The notes: a model not told the origin generated them from the sequence alone. Numbered from the stretch's first letter, positions 1 to 6,710 are shown. The stretch is DNA of 19,099 bases from DAOTTI01 sp034437795 (GCA_034437795.1 DAOTTI010000178.1:1-19099); one strand, 5' to 3'. A program made the numbers and translations.

Positions 1-72
1 GGGGGGACCACGCCCCTGCTCGATGGCGAGGACCGTGGCGAGGTTCTGTCCCCCCGCACGCGGGGGGACCAC
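1..72 (-). CRISPR. Edge of a CRISPR array, type I-E-like (one full repeat, one spacer, one partial repeat)
   Basis: The 11-base word GGGGGGACCAC occurs at 1-11 and again at 62-72, exactly 61 bases apart, which equals a 29-base repeat plus a 32-base spacer. The full repeat is about 44-72. It contains a perfect 10-bp inverted repeat, GTCCCCCCGC / GCGGGGGGAC, around a central AC, the hairpin typical of type I-E repeats. The spacer is 12-43. No further repeat occurs after 72, so this is one end of an array continuing to the left of the window. On the minus strand the repeat begins GTGGTCCCC, which resembles usual I-E repeat starts, so I assign minus orientation with low certainty. No cas gene is in the window, and 73-156 is GC-rich rather than an obvious AT-rich leader. 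Confidence 0.72.
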
Positions 73-112
73 AGGGGACTGTCAGTACCGGCGGCGCGGG
101 CATCGCTACCAG

Positions 113-139
113 CACCGGCGGCACCGGCGGCACCGGCAG
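113..139. repeat. Short 9-bp tandem repeat, three units
   Basis: CACCGGCGG is repeated twice and followed by CACCGGCAG, directly downstream of the CRISPR edge and upstream of the receiver gene's stop codon. One plus frame would read Gly-Gly-Thr units, but there is no start codon, RBS or longer protein around it, so I treat it as a non-coding simple repeat. Confidence 0.6.
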
Positions 140-156
140 CACGGGACGCAGGAGCG

Positions 157-534
157 TCACTGGTGGGGCACGAAGTGCTCGACGACGGCGAACAGCTCAT
201 CCAGCGAGAAGGGCTTGGCCAGGATGGCAGCGGCCTGCACGGCCGCCGCGCTGCCGGCAGAGTCGCGGGTGGCGGTGATGGCGACGATAGGAGCATGGGG
301 GCCGGGGAGGCGCCGGTAGGCCTCGGCGAAGGCCAGGCCATCCATCACTGGCATGCGCAGGTCCAGCAGGATCAGGGCCGGCTGCGACTGGTCGGGTCGC
401 GCCAGTAGCGCCAGGGCAGCGGCCCCGTGCTCGGCCTCGATCACCTCGTAGCCCTCATCCTGGAGGGCGAGGCGCACAAAGCCCCGGATCTCCGCGTCGT
501 CCTCGATGAGCAGCACGCGCCTGGCGCGGCTCAT
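157..534 (-). CDS. Stand-alone response regulator receiver (CheY-like)
   Basis: 125-residue single receiver domain with no output domain. The acidic pocket is E11-D12-D13, the phospho-acceptor Asp is D58 in LILLDLRMPVMDG, the switch Thr is T87 and the conserved Lys is K107 in LAKPF. It should be phosphorylated by a histidine kinase not present in the window and act through protein contact (CheY, Spo0F or phosphorelay-like). The ATG at 534 is chosen because a GGAGG lies about 7 bases upstream and homology begins there. The open frame extends upstream to 816, but that stretch is not protein-like. The gene is transcribed toward the CRISPR edge and away from the phage cassette. No partner gene is adjacent, so its pathway cannot be inferred. 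Confidence 0.9.
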   Translation of the reverse strand: MSRARRVLLIEDDAEIRGFVRLALQDEGYEVIEAEHGAAALALLARPDQSQPALILLDLRMPVMDGLAFAEAYRRLPGPHAPIVAITATRDSAGSAAAVQAAAILAKPFSLDELFAVVEHFVPHQ

Positions 535-573
535 CCCCGTCCCTCCCCCGTGCGACCAGTCACCCTGCTTTAC

Positions 574-618
574 CGGACAGGGACGCGCTCCCACGGAAGG
601 GGCAGCGGTCCCTGTCCG
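574..618. other. Long imperfect hairpin upstream of the receiver gene
   Basis: CGGACAGGGAC at 574-584 and GTCCCTGTCCG at 608-618 form a perfect 11-bp inverted repeat. The inner part adds CGCT/AGCG and CC/GG pairs, leaving a small loop. It lies 40 bases upstream of the receiver's start codon. No T tract follows on either strand, so it is not a standard intrinsic terminator. It could be a 5'-leader structure, an operator or a repeat unit. Confidence 0.6.
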
Positions 619-768
619 TTGCCTGCGTGCCTCGGTTCCCGCCGGGCCCCCACCGGCGCGGCCACACCAATTCCAGCATGAACCGTACCAGGGCGCCCGC
701 CGGCTCACGACACCGTCGCTGCAATGGTCGCCGTGCGTGAGACGCGGAGCCCCCACCTTGCAGCGACA

Positions 769-862
769 GGGCCCTGGCCCTTTCCCGATGGGAGAGGGGG
801 CACCACCAGCCGGCATTCCGGCGCGAACTCGACCTTAGCCCGCTCCCATACGGAGAGGGGAC
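769..862. repeat. Two palindromic CCCT..GGGAGAGGG interspersed repeats
   Basis: Two related units, 769-800 and 833-862, have the pattern CCCTGGCCC..CCC(AT)GGGAGAGGGG and TAGCCCGCTCCC..GGAGAGGGGAC. The same family recurs at 5240-5260, 6678-6710, 11409-11443, 13940-14161 and 18578-18645. They lie in the roughly 480-base stretch 535-1014 between the receiver and the portal gene. Apart from these, the hairpin at 574-618 and a weak terminator-like element, I see nothing else in that stretch. Confidence 0.8.
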
Positions 863-942
863 TTCTCGCCGGCCAGTGACGTCGCGGTCTCGGGGGCACG
901 GCCCGCTGGCTCATGGACTGTGGCGCCGGGCGGGGGGTATTT

Positions 943-972
943 CCGCGGTGCCTGCCGCGGCGCGTGGTTTTT
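943..972 (+). terminator. Possible terminator-like hairpin before the portal gene
   Basis: CCGCGG at 943-948 and CCGCGG at 955-960 form a self-complementary stem with a 6-base loop, and TTTTT follows at 968-972 after a 7-base gap. The gap is longer than usual for an intrinsic terminator. It could isolate the phage cassette from upstream transcription, but the support is weak. Confidence 0.3.
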
Positions 973-1014
973 CGGCCATTGGCGCGCAGCTTAGTAGATG
1001 AGAGCACTGCACAA

Positions 1015-2352
1015 ATGAGCAGAGGAACATTGCGACGGTGGTTCAAGTGGCAGCGCCCGCGCATCGCGCCCCACCAGGAAGCGGCCCCGGATGAGGACCG
1101 CGACTGGCGCCCGGCCTGGCCGGCGGCCGGCGGGACGCTGCTGAGAGGCGGGATGCCAACCGAGCGCGACCTCTCGCCGGCGGACTGGCGGGGCCTGCTG
1201 CTGGAGGCCTATGAGGCCTACTGCACTAACCCGCTGGCCTACGCCGTGATCGAGCAGGGCACCAACTTCGTGCTCGGCGGGGGCGTGCGCGTCATCGCTA
1301 CGGACGCCCGCGTCCAGCGCGCCATCGACCGCTTCTGGCATGACCCCGAGAACCGCATGGACCTGCGGGTCTACGCTATCCAGACGGAGCTCTCGTTGTT
1401 CGGGGAGCAGTTCATCCGCTTCTTCGTCGATCCCCTCACCGGCCGTACCGTGGTCCGGCAGCTGGACCCGCTGTATGTGGAGGCGATCGAGACGGACCCT
1501 AATGACGTGGAGCGCCCCCTGCGCTATCTCTATCGGCCGCCGGCGGCAGTAGCCAGTAGCGAGAGCCGAGTAGCGAGGCCAGGAGGCCCCGACTCGCCAC
1601 TCGCTACTGGGTACTCGTTACTCGACGGGGAGTGGATCGACGCTGGCGAGGTCGCCCACTTTGCGATCAACAAGGTGAGCAACGCCCTGCGCGGGCGGTC
1701 TGACCTGGCCCCATTGCTACCGTGGCTGCGCCGCTACCGCGACTGGCTGACCGACCGCGTGCGCCTGAACCGCTATCGCACCGCCTTCCTCTATGACGTG
1801 ACCGTCACCGGGGCGCAGCAGGCCGACCTCAACCGGCTGCGGGCCGCCTGGGCCAGCCCGCCGGAGCCGGGCACGGTGCTCTTCCACAATGAGAGCGAGT
1901 CGTGGAAGGCGGTGCAGCCGAACATCGCCGCCGACGACGCGCGGGAGGATGGACGCGCCCTGCGCCTGATGATCGCCGCCGGCGCGGGCGTACCCGAGCA
2001 TTACCTCTCCGAGGGCGGCAACGCCAACCGCGCCACCGCCGCCGAGATGGGCCTGCCGGCGATCAAGCGCTTCCAGCGCCGCCAGGAGCTGCTGCGCGAG
2101 ATCGTGCGCCGGCTGGTGGACCGCGCGCTGGACGAGGAGGTGCGCGTCGGCCGGCTGGGCCCGCGCGCGGACCGCAGCTTCGCCGTCGAGTTCGACGAGC
2201 TGGGTGAGGCGCGTGCCGGTGAGCTCGGCCCCGCCTTGAGCAGCTTCACCGCGGCGCTCGCCACCGCCGCCGATCGGGGCTGGGTCACGCCCGACGAGGC
2301 GCGCCGCCTGTGGTGGCGCTTCGCCGGCGATGCGGACCAAGGAGCGGGATGA
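1015..2352 (+). CDS. Phage portal protein
   Basis: 445 residues from ATG 1015. The portal forms the dodecameric ring at the capsid vertex through which DNA is packaged and ejected. Recognisable features are the YAVIEQGTNFVLGGGVRV segment, a LSLFGEQFIRFFVDP strand pair, VAHFAINKVSNALRGRSDL (the portal family's H-F..N...RG.S.L pattern), LLPWLRRYRDWLTDRVRLNR and a C-terminal SEGGNANRATAAEMGLPAIKRFQRRQ helix typical of the clip/crown region. Residues about 179-204 are encoded by an inserted AGTAGCGAG-family repeat and are not portal-like. The open frame extends upstream to 913, but homology and composition favour 1015, although its RBS is poor. A separate weak RBS means the true start could be slightly different. 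No terminase gene lies upstream, where it is usually found. Confidence 0.85.
   Translation: MSRGTLRRWFKWQRPRIAPHQEAAPDEDRDWRPAWPAAGGTLLRGGMPTERDLSPADWRGLLLEAYEAYCTNPLAYAVIEQGTNFVLGGGVRVIATDARVQRAIDRFWHDPENRMDLRVYAIQTELSLFGEQFIRFFVDPLTGRTVVRQLDPLYVEAIETDPNDVERPLRYLYRPPAAVASSESRVARPGGPDSPLATGYSLLDGEWIDAGEVAHFAINKVSNALRGRSDLAPLLPWLRRYRDWLTDRVRLNRYRTAFLYDVTVTGAQQADLNRLRAAWASPPEPGTVLFHNESESWKAVQPNIAADDAREDGRALRLMIAAGAGVPEHYLSEGGNANRATAAEMGLPAIKRFQRRQELLREIVRRLVDRALDEEVRVGRLGPRADRSFAVEFDELGEARAGELGPALSSFTAALATAADRGWVTPDEARRLWWRFAGDADQGAG
1549..1625. repeat. AGTAGCGAG-family inverted repeat inserted in-frame within the portal gene
   Basis: The left arm contains CAGTAGCGAG and CGAGTAGCGAG, and the right arm contains CTCGCCACTCGCTACTGG and GTACTCGTTACTCG, its near reverse complement. 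The same word family occurs outside genes at 5142-5180, 5297-5313 and 13960-13988. Translation through it stays open and gives a Ser/Arg/Pro/Gly-rich loop between the YLYRPP and WIDAGEVAHF segments of the portal. Confidence 0.8.
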
Positions 2353-2354
2353 GA

Positions 2355-2379
2355 GTTCAAGGTTCAAGGTTCAAGGTTG
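2355..2379. repeat. GTTCAAGG tandem interspersed repeat
   Basis: Three consecutive 8-base GTTCAAGG units in the short gap between portal and protease genes. The same family recurs at 5401-5431, 5453-5476, 5896-5950 (inverted), 7192-7215 and 15249-15279. Confidence 0.85.
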
Positions 2380-2415
2380 GCGTGCTCACGCTGGATGGAA
2401 CGAAGGAGCGGTACG

Positions 2416-5133
2416 GTGCTGACGCGGGTGCAGGAAGTATCGGGGAGCCTGACGGGCGCCCCGGGCGGGCGCGCAGTGGCGCAGGCGCCGGACGCGCAGG
2501 GCGAGCGTGGCCCGCGCCGCGTCCGCGCCGTGCTGCTGCGAGAGGGGCTGGCCCGTAGCGGGCGCTACTTCACGCTACGGGCCGTGGCGGACGTGGCGGC
2601 CGCGGCGGAGGGCCTGCGCTGCTTCGCCGACCACCCCACGCCTGACGAGGACCGCCTCCGCCCGGGGCGTTCGGTGCGCGACATCGTCGGCGTCTTCCGC
2701 GATGCAGCGCTCGCCTACGAGACGGGCCCCGACGGCACGCGGCGCGCCCGCGCGGAGGCGACGCTACACGTCCTGGAGAGCGCCACCTGGCTGTGGGACC
2801 TGATCACCGGCAGCCTGGACTCGGCGGCGCGGGGCAGCGACGACCTCGTCGGGCTCTCCATCGACGCCCTATGCGCCGTCCGACCGGCTGCCGCCCCGCT
2901 CCCCGCCCCCGACGCGGAGACGCGGGGACACGGGGGCGCGGGGCTGCCCCATACCCGACCCCGCCCCGACGCGGAGCCGCGGGGACGTGAGGCGGCGGAG
3001 CACGTTCTCTCTCCGCGTCTCCGCGTCTCCCTGTCCCCGCGTCGGGGGGTAGTGGCGGTGGTGGAGGCGGTCCCCGTGCTGAAGAGCTGTGACGTGGTCA
3101 CTCGCGCGGGGGCGGGAGGCCGCTTCTTGCGGATCCAGGGTGTCGAGGGTGTCGAGCAGACGATCGGCGACGGTCCAGAGCCGCCGGCAGCGGCCGCTGC
3201 GGGGCGTGCGGAACGAGCCGAGCGCGTCAGGCATGCGGACGGCATTGAGCATCACCGGCATGTAGCAGGTGTCGAGTACGCGCGCGGCGCGGGCGGCGTC
3301 CGGCAGGACGGCGTCGAGCGCGCCCGGCGTGAGGAAGGAGGTGTCCAAGGAGCAGCGCAGCAGGAAGGACGGGGATGCGTGGCGCAACGCGTCCCGATGC
3401 CGGCATTGCCGACCCGGGAGGCGGCTCGCCCACCGGCGTATCTCACAGGAGGAGCACATCAGCGTATGTCCACACCCGAACTGATCTCTGTCCGCGAAGA
3501 CGGCGAGCGTGCCGATGCGCTTTCGCCCTCAGCCGGCGCGCTGCCGGCGCCCGGCGCCCCCGGCCAGGAGGGCGGTCGCGCCGACAGCGCGATCCACGCC
3601 ATGCCGGACGCCGGCGCCCTGGATACGGCCGAGGCACTGGCCGCCGTGCGTGAGGCGCAGGTCCGTCTGGAGTGCGCCCACCACCTGGCGGAGCGCCTGA
3701 CGGCGGCCGCTCTGCCGGAGGTAGTGAAGGCCAAGCTGCGGCGTACCTGGGACCCCTTCGGCGCCGGCGCGGGGGCACGCTGGCCATCAGCCGAGACGTA
3801 CGTCCGTGGGCTGGAGAGCGCCATCGACGCCGAGCTGGAGATGCTGGGGGCGCTGCGCGACCAGCTCGGCGGGAGCGGCGATGCGGCCGGCCCGCGCACG
3901 GCGGCGCTCTTCTCGGGGCGCACCGACGCGTGGGCGGAAGGACGTGGAGCGCCGGCGCTTTCCGGCATCGCGTCACCGGTGCACGGCCACGGGGCCGCCC
4001 GCGCCGAGGTGGGGCTCGACGGCGCCGCCCGTGGCCGGGCCGCCGTCCAGGTGGCGCTGGACCGCCTGTTCGGCGTGCAGGAGGCGGACGACGACCCGGA
4101 CTGGCAGCTGTTGCGCCGCGCGGGCGTGCAGGCGCCGCGCTGGACCAGCCTGCGCGAGGCCTACACCCAGATCACCGGCGACGCCGGGGTCACCGGCTTC
4201 CTCCAGCCGCACCTCTCCATCGTGCGGGAGGCGAACGAGGTGACCACCAGCGTGCTCAACTTCGCCCTGCTGAACAGCATGACCAAGCGACTGGTGCAGG
4301 ACTACGCCGGGCAGCCCCAGGATTGGCGCCGCTTCTGCGTCGTGCGGGCCATCAGGGACTACAAGTCGCAGGACCGCATCCGCCTGCACGACTTCGGGTC
4401 GCTCTCCACCGTGGCGGAAGGCGCGGCCTACACCAACCTGCCCTGGGACGATTCACGCGAGACCTATAGCCCGGCCAAGAAGGGCAACCTGGTGGTCGTG
4501 ACGCGCGAGGCCATTCTGAACGACGATCTCGACGCGATCCGCAAGATCCCGACCAAGCTGGCCATTGCCGCGGGGATCACGATGAACGAGTTCGTCTACA
4601 ACCTGTTCACGTCCAATCCCACGCTGAGCGACGGCAGCAAGGTCTTCGACGACGGAGTGCAGACATCGCACGGCAACCGCGGCACGACGGCGCTCAGCTC
4701 GACCTCGTTGCAGGCGGCGATCACGGCCATGATGAAGCAGACCAACAGCGCCGGCAAGCGCCTGAACCTGCGCCCGCGCTACCTGCTCGTCCCGCCGGAC
4801 CTGCTCTTCACCGCCCTGACCATCGTCAACAGCACGCTCGTGCCGGGCAGCAACAACAACGACACCAACGTGCTCAAGGGCGCGGTCGAGCCGATCTCCG
4901 TGGCGCAGTTCACCGACGCGACCGACTGGTACCTCATCGCCGACCCGGCGCAGATCGAGAGCATCGAGATCGGGTTCGTCGGTGGGCGTGAGGCGCCGGA
5001 CCTGCTGCTGCAGGACGCGCCGACCGCGGGGATGGTGTTCACCAACGACCAGATCTCCTTCCGCGTGCGCTGGGAGTTCGGTGGCGGGTGGCTGGACTAC
5101 CGCGGGGCGTACTGGGCCCAGGTGACGGGATAA
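2416..5133 (+). CDS. Prohead protease - scaffold - major capsid protein, continuous ORF
   Basis: 905 residues from GTG 2416, which has AAGGAG 7 bases upstream. The frame is also open from a TTG at 2377 and has an ATG at 2395, both without a good RBS. Residues 35-240 look like a prohead serine protease: catalytic His likely H73 in CFADHPT, Ser likely S148 in LVGLSIDA, and a later SCDVVTRAGAGGRF segment matching the family's S-x-D-V-V-T..A-G-G end. Residues about 162-211 are an inserted GACGCGG-family repeat. Residues 240-350 are a low-quality linker. From M351 (ATG 3466) an acidic helical scaffold-like region leads to the major capsid domain (about 545-905), with LRPRYLLVPPDL, WYLIADPAQIESIEIGF and a terminal FRVRWEFGGGWLDYRGAYW typical of Mu gpT-like capsid proteins. 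Protease and capsid could be translated separately, and cleavage of the scaffold by the protease is expected. Confidence 0.82.
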   Translation: MLTRVQEVSGSLTGAPGGRAVAQAPDAQGERGPRRVRAVLLREGLARSGRYFTLRAVADVAAAAEGLRCFADHPTPDEDRLRPGRSVRDIVGVFRDAALAYETGPDGTRRARAEATLHVLESATWLWDLITGSLDSAARGSDDLVGLSIDALCAVRPAAAPLPAPDAETRGHGGAGLPHTRPRPDAEPRGREAAEHVLSPRLRVSLSPRRGVVAVVEAVPVLKSCDVVTRAGAGGRFLRIQGVEGVEQTIGDGPEPPAAAAAGRAERAERVRHADGIEHHRHVAGVEYARGAGGVRQDGVERARREEGGVQGAAQQEGRGCVAQRVPMPALPTREAARPPAYLTGGAHQRMSTPELISVREDGERADALSPSAGALPAPGAPGQEGGRADSAIHAMPDAGALDTAEALAAVREAQVRLECAHHLAERLTAAALPEVVKAKLRRTWDPFGAGAGARWPSAETYVRGLESAIDAELEMLGALRDQLGGSGDAAGPRTAALFSGRTDAWAEGRGAPALSGIASPVHGHGAARAEVGLDGAARGRAAVQVALDRLFGVQEADDDPDWQLLRRAGVQAPRWTSLREAYTQITGDAGVTGFLQPHLSIVREANEVTTSVLNFALLNSMTKRLVQDYAGQPQDWRRFCVVRAIRDYKSQDRIRLHDFGSLSTVAEGAAYTNLPWDDSRETYSPAKKGNLVVVTREAILNDDLDAIRKIPTKLAIAAGITMNEFVYNLFTSNPTLSDGSKVFDDGVQTSHGNRGTTALSSTSLQAAITAMMKQTNSAGKRLNLRPRYLLVPPDLLFTALTIVNSTLVPGSNNNDTNVLKGAVEPISVAQFTDATDWYLIADPAQIESIEIGFVGGREAPDLLLQDAPTAGMVFTNDQISFRVRWEFGGGWLDYRGAYWAQVTG
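2899..3048. repeat. GACGCGGGGACACGG-family inverted repeat inserted in-frame within the protease
   Basis: The left arm (about 2905-2935) reads CCCCGACGCGGAGACGCGG and GGGGACACGGGGG. The right arm (about 3010-3047) reads CTCCGCGTCTCCGCGTCTCC and CTGTCCCCGCGTCGGGG, its near reverse complement. The family recurs at 8000-8086 and 11002-11054. The frame stays open and encodes an Arg/Pro/Gly-rich loop 13 or more residues after the catalytic Ser. Confidence 0.8.
3446..3468 (+). promoter_or_regulatory. Internal RBS and ATG that could start a separate scaffold/capsid gene
   Basis: AGGAGGAG at about 3447-3454 precedes an in-frame ATG at 3466 by about 11 bases. Protein quality improves sharply after it (MSTPELISVREDGERAD). 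A 555-residue scaffold-plus-capsid product starting here matches the usual length of capsid proteins with an N-terminal delta domain. No stop separates it from the protease, so whether one or two proteins are made is open. Confidence 0.5.
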
Positions 5134-5141
5134 GAAAGGGG

Positions 5142-5476
5142 GAGTAGCGAGTAGCGAGTGGCGAGTGGCGAGGGCCGAGTGGCCCGGATTATTCGGGGCC
5201 AGCGACGAGTCCCTGCTCCCTTTGCGAGAGCGAGGAGTTCCCTCTCCCTGTGGGAGAGGGCGAGGATGAGGGCTCTACTCCTGAAGGATCCGGGTGGCCA
5301 GTAGCGAGTGGCGGAGGACGGCGCTCGCCGCACGCGCTCAGGATGGGTGGCTTTGCCGGGGTGGAATGCCCGCCCCACCCCGGCGAGCACCCTCACGGAA
5401 GTTCAAAGTTCAAGGTTCAAACTTCAAGGTTGGTCCCGCCCCCAACGGGGGAGTTCAAAGTTCAAGGTTCAAAGTT
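5142..5476. repeat. Composite of interspersed repeats filling the post-capsid spacer
   Basis: This 372-base non-coding gap (5134-5505) is almost entirely repeats. AGTAGCGAGT/GGCGAG words lie at 5142-5180 and 5297-5313. A CCCTCTCCCTGTGGGAGAGGG palindrome lies at 5240-5260. GTTCAAAG/GTTCAAGG words lie at 5401-5431 and 5453-5476. A separate hairpin is at 5355-5384. I see no protein-like reading frame here. Confidence 0.85.
5355..5384. terminator. Perfect 10-bp stem-loop downstream of the capsid gene
   Basis: GCCGGGGTGG at 5355-5364 and CCACCCCGGC at 5375-5384 form a perfect stem around a 10-base loop. No T tract follows, so it could be a Rho-assisted terminator, an mRNA-stabilising hairpin below the highly expressed capsid gene, or part of a repeat. 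Confidence 0.35.
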
Positions 5477-5505
5477 AGCCCTACCCGTGGCCAATGGAGG
5501 GGTCT

Positions 5506-5901
5506 ATGGATCAGTACGTGGCTGAGCTTCGCGCACGGCTGGATGGGGTGGAGCTACGCCTCGCTCACCTGGGTGAGCTGGAGCAGTTCCTTGGGCGGTT
5601 GGCTGAGGTGGAGCGGCGCCTCGGGAGGATGGAAGGGCTGATTGCTGGCCTTGGCGCTCATGCCTCACGCACCGGCTCCCAGGCTCCCACCTCTCCAGTT
5701 CAGGGCTCCAATGCTTCAGCTCAGGCTTCCAGTTCCCCATCCACTGTTTCCAGTGGTCCGCTTCAAGCTTCCAGCGCTCCAGTTCAAGCCTTCGTTGCTC
5801 CGGCTCAGGTCTTCCGTAGCTCGTCCAAAGACGATAGTGCTCCGGCTCAGGTCTGCAGCGCTCCGCCGGCAGCATCAAGAAGCAAGAAGCCGACACCTTG
5901 A
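5506..5901 (+). CDS. Small coiled-coil protein with repeat-derived Ser/Pro/Ala tail
   Basis: 131 residues from ATG 5506, preceded closely by GGAGGGG. An in-frame ATG at 5494 overlaps that RBS and is less likely. Residues 1-50 form a heptad-like amphipathic helix (LRARLDGVELRLAHLGELEQFLGRLAEVERRLGRMEGL), probably a coiled coil. Residues 55-131 are Ser/Ala/Pro/Gln-rich and come from degenerate tandem DNA words such as GCTCCAGTTCA and GGCTTCCAG. The TGA stop falls inside an inverted TTCAAGG-family repeat. Its position after the capsid gene fits a minor head or scaffold-type accessory protein, but I recognise no family. The tail may be an extension created by repeat expansion. Confidence 0.6.
   Translation: MDQYVAELRARLDGVELRLAHLGELEQFLGRLAEVERRLGRMEGLIAGLGAHASRTGSQAPTSPVQGSNASAQASSSPSTVSSGPLQASSAPVQAFVAPAQVFRSSSKDDSAPAQVCSAPPAASRSKKPTP
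5680..5870. repeat. Degenerate GCTCCAGTTCAGG / GCTTCCAG tandem words within a gene
   Basis: Words of the type GCTCCAGTTCA, GCTCCGGCTCAGGTCT and GGCTTCCAG recur at irregular spacing of about 18-24 bases through the 3' half of the small coiled-coil gene. The opposite strand reads CTGGAGC and TGGAAGC words. All units keep the plus frame open. Confidence 0.6.
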
Positions 5902-5950
5902 ACTTTGAACCTGCCTGGGGTGGGGCAATTTTGAACTTTGAGCTTTGACC
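5896..5950. repeat. Inverted GTTCAAGG-family repeats before the connector gene
   Basis: CCTTGAACTTTGAACCTG at 5896-5913 and TTTTGAACTTTGAGCTTTG at about 5929-5948 are the reverse complement of the GTTCAAAG/GTTCAAGG words. The first unit contains the stop codon of the preceding gene. Confidence 0.8.
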
Positions 5951-5967
5951 GTCCGGGAGTATGATCG

Positions 5968-6654
5968 ATGGCGACTACGCTGGCGACATTTCGCTCCTGG
6001 CTGCGGCTGGATCTGAACGATCCGGTCGGCAGTGGGCAGCGCTTTGCCGATGCCGATCTGGATCGCGCCGTGGAGCGAGCCGTGGCGGAGTACAGCCGCG
6101 CTTGCCCGCGCCTACGCGACGCGACGCTGGCCACCACCGCCGGCAGCCGCGACGTCTCGCTGGCCAGCCTGGCCGGCCTGTGGACAGTGGAGGAGGTGGA
6201 GTGGCCGGTGGGGCGCTATCCGCCAGCGCTGGTGGAATGGCGCCTCTCGGCGGACCGGCAGACGCTCACCTTGCTCGTTGGCGCTGCTCCGGCCGGCGAG
6301 CCGGTGCGCGTCCGCTGGGGCAGCCGGCACACCGTGGACGGCGGCACGAGCACCGTGCCGGAGGAGCATGAGGCGCTGGTGGCGCTGGGAGCGGTGGGGT
6401 TTGCCTGCCTGGCCTATTCCATGCCCAGCGCTGACAACTTCAAGTATGAGGACGGCGCCACGACCGCCCTGGTGGATGATACGGCCATCCCGCTGGAGTG
6501 GCGGCGGCGCAGCGAGGCGGCCCTGGCGGAGTTTCGGAAGGAGCTGGCCCGCCTGGCCGGCGCGCGCACCCTGGGCGCCCGCGCCTCCGCGGTGTGGAGC
6601 CTGCCTCGCCCGGCCCCACGCTATCCATCGACGGCGGATGGCAGGGAACCGTAG
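5968..6654 (+). CDS. Putative head-tail connector/adaptor protein
   Basis: 228 residues from ATG 5968, with GGGAG 8 bases upstream. The N-terminus (TFRSWLRLDLNDPVGSGQRFADADLDRAVERAVAEYSRACP) resembles phage connector or adaptor proteins that begin with a short helical DLND/..FTDAELDRAI-type motif, seen in gp6/gp15-like head-completion families. The middle has alternating strands (VEWPVGRYPPALVEWRLSADRQTLTLLVG) and a later helical segment (EEHEALVALGAVGFACLAY). The last 40 residues are Ala/Arg-rich. It would bind the portal ring and extend the neck. The assignment rests on motif style and gene order, so the family is tentative, but the gene itself is clear. Confidence 0.7.
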   Translation: MATTLATFRSWLRLDLNDPVGSGQRFADADLDRAVERAVAEYSRACPRLRDATLATTAGSRDVSLASLAGLWTVEEVEWPVGRYPPALVEWRLSADRQTLTLLVGAAPAGEPVRVRWGSRHTVDGGTSTVPEEHEALVALGAVGFACLAYSMPSADNFKYEDGATTALVDDTAIPLEWRRRSEAALAEFRKELARLAGARTLGARASAVWSLPRPAPRYPSTADGREP

Positions 6655-6677
6655 CTCGGAGCAGTCATGCGCGGCGC

Positions 6678-6710
6678 CCTCACCCAACCCTCTCCCTGTG
6701 GGAGAGGGAG
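6678..6710. repeat. CCCTCACCCAACCCTCTCCC..GGGAGAGGG palindromic repeat
   Basis: A textbook unit of the palindromic family: a CCCTCACCCAACC lead-in, then CCCTCTCCC, TGT and GGGAGAGGG. It is located in the 120-base gap between two cassette genes. Confidence 0.85.

Noticed and set aside
23..319. Plus-strand Arg/His-rich ORF at the left edge.
   Set aside because: It runs through the CRISPR repeat and is antisense to the receiver gene, with no RBS.
913..1014. Upstream extension of the portal gene.
   Set aside because: The translation is not portal-like and crosses a terminator-like hairpin.
12..1260. The spacer shares ATCGAGCAGGG (11 bases) with the portal gene at 1249-1259, suggesting self-targeting.
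   Set aside because: The flanking bases do not match, so only 11 of 32 positions align, and GC-rich coding DNA can share this by chance.
5504..5896. Minus-strand ORF rich in Trp, Glu and Leu opposite the coiled-coil gene.
   Set aside because: It is made from the complement of tandem words and shows no start signal. The plus-strand gene has a good RBS and a coiled coil.
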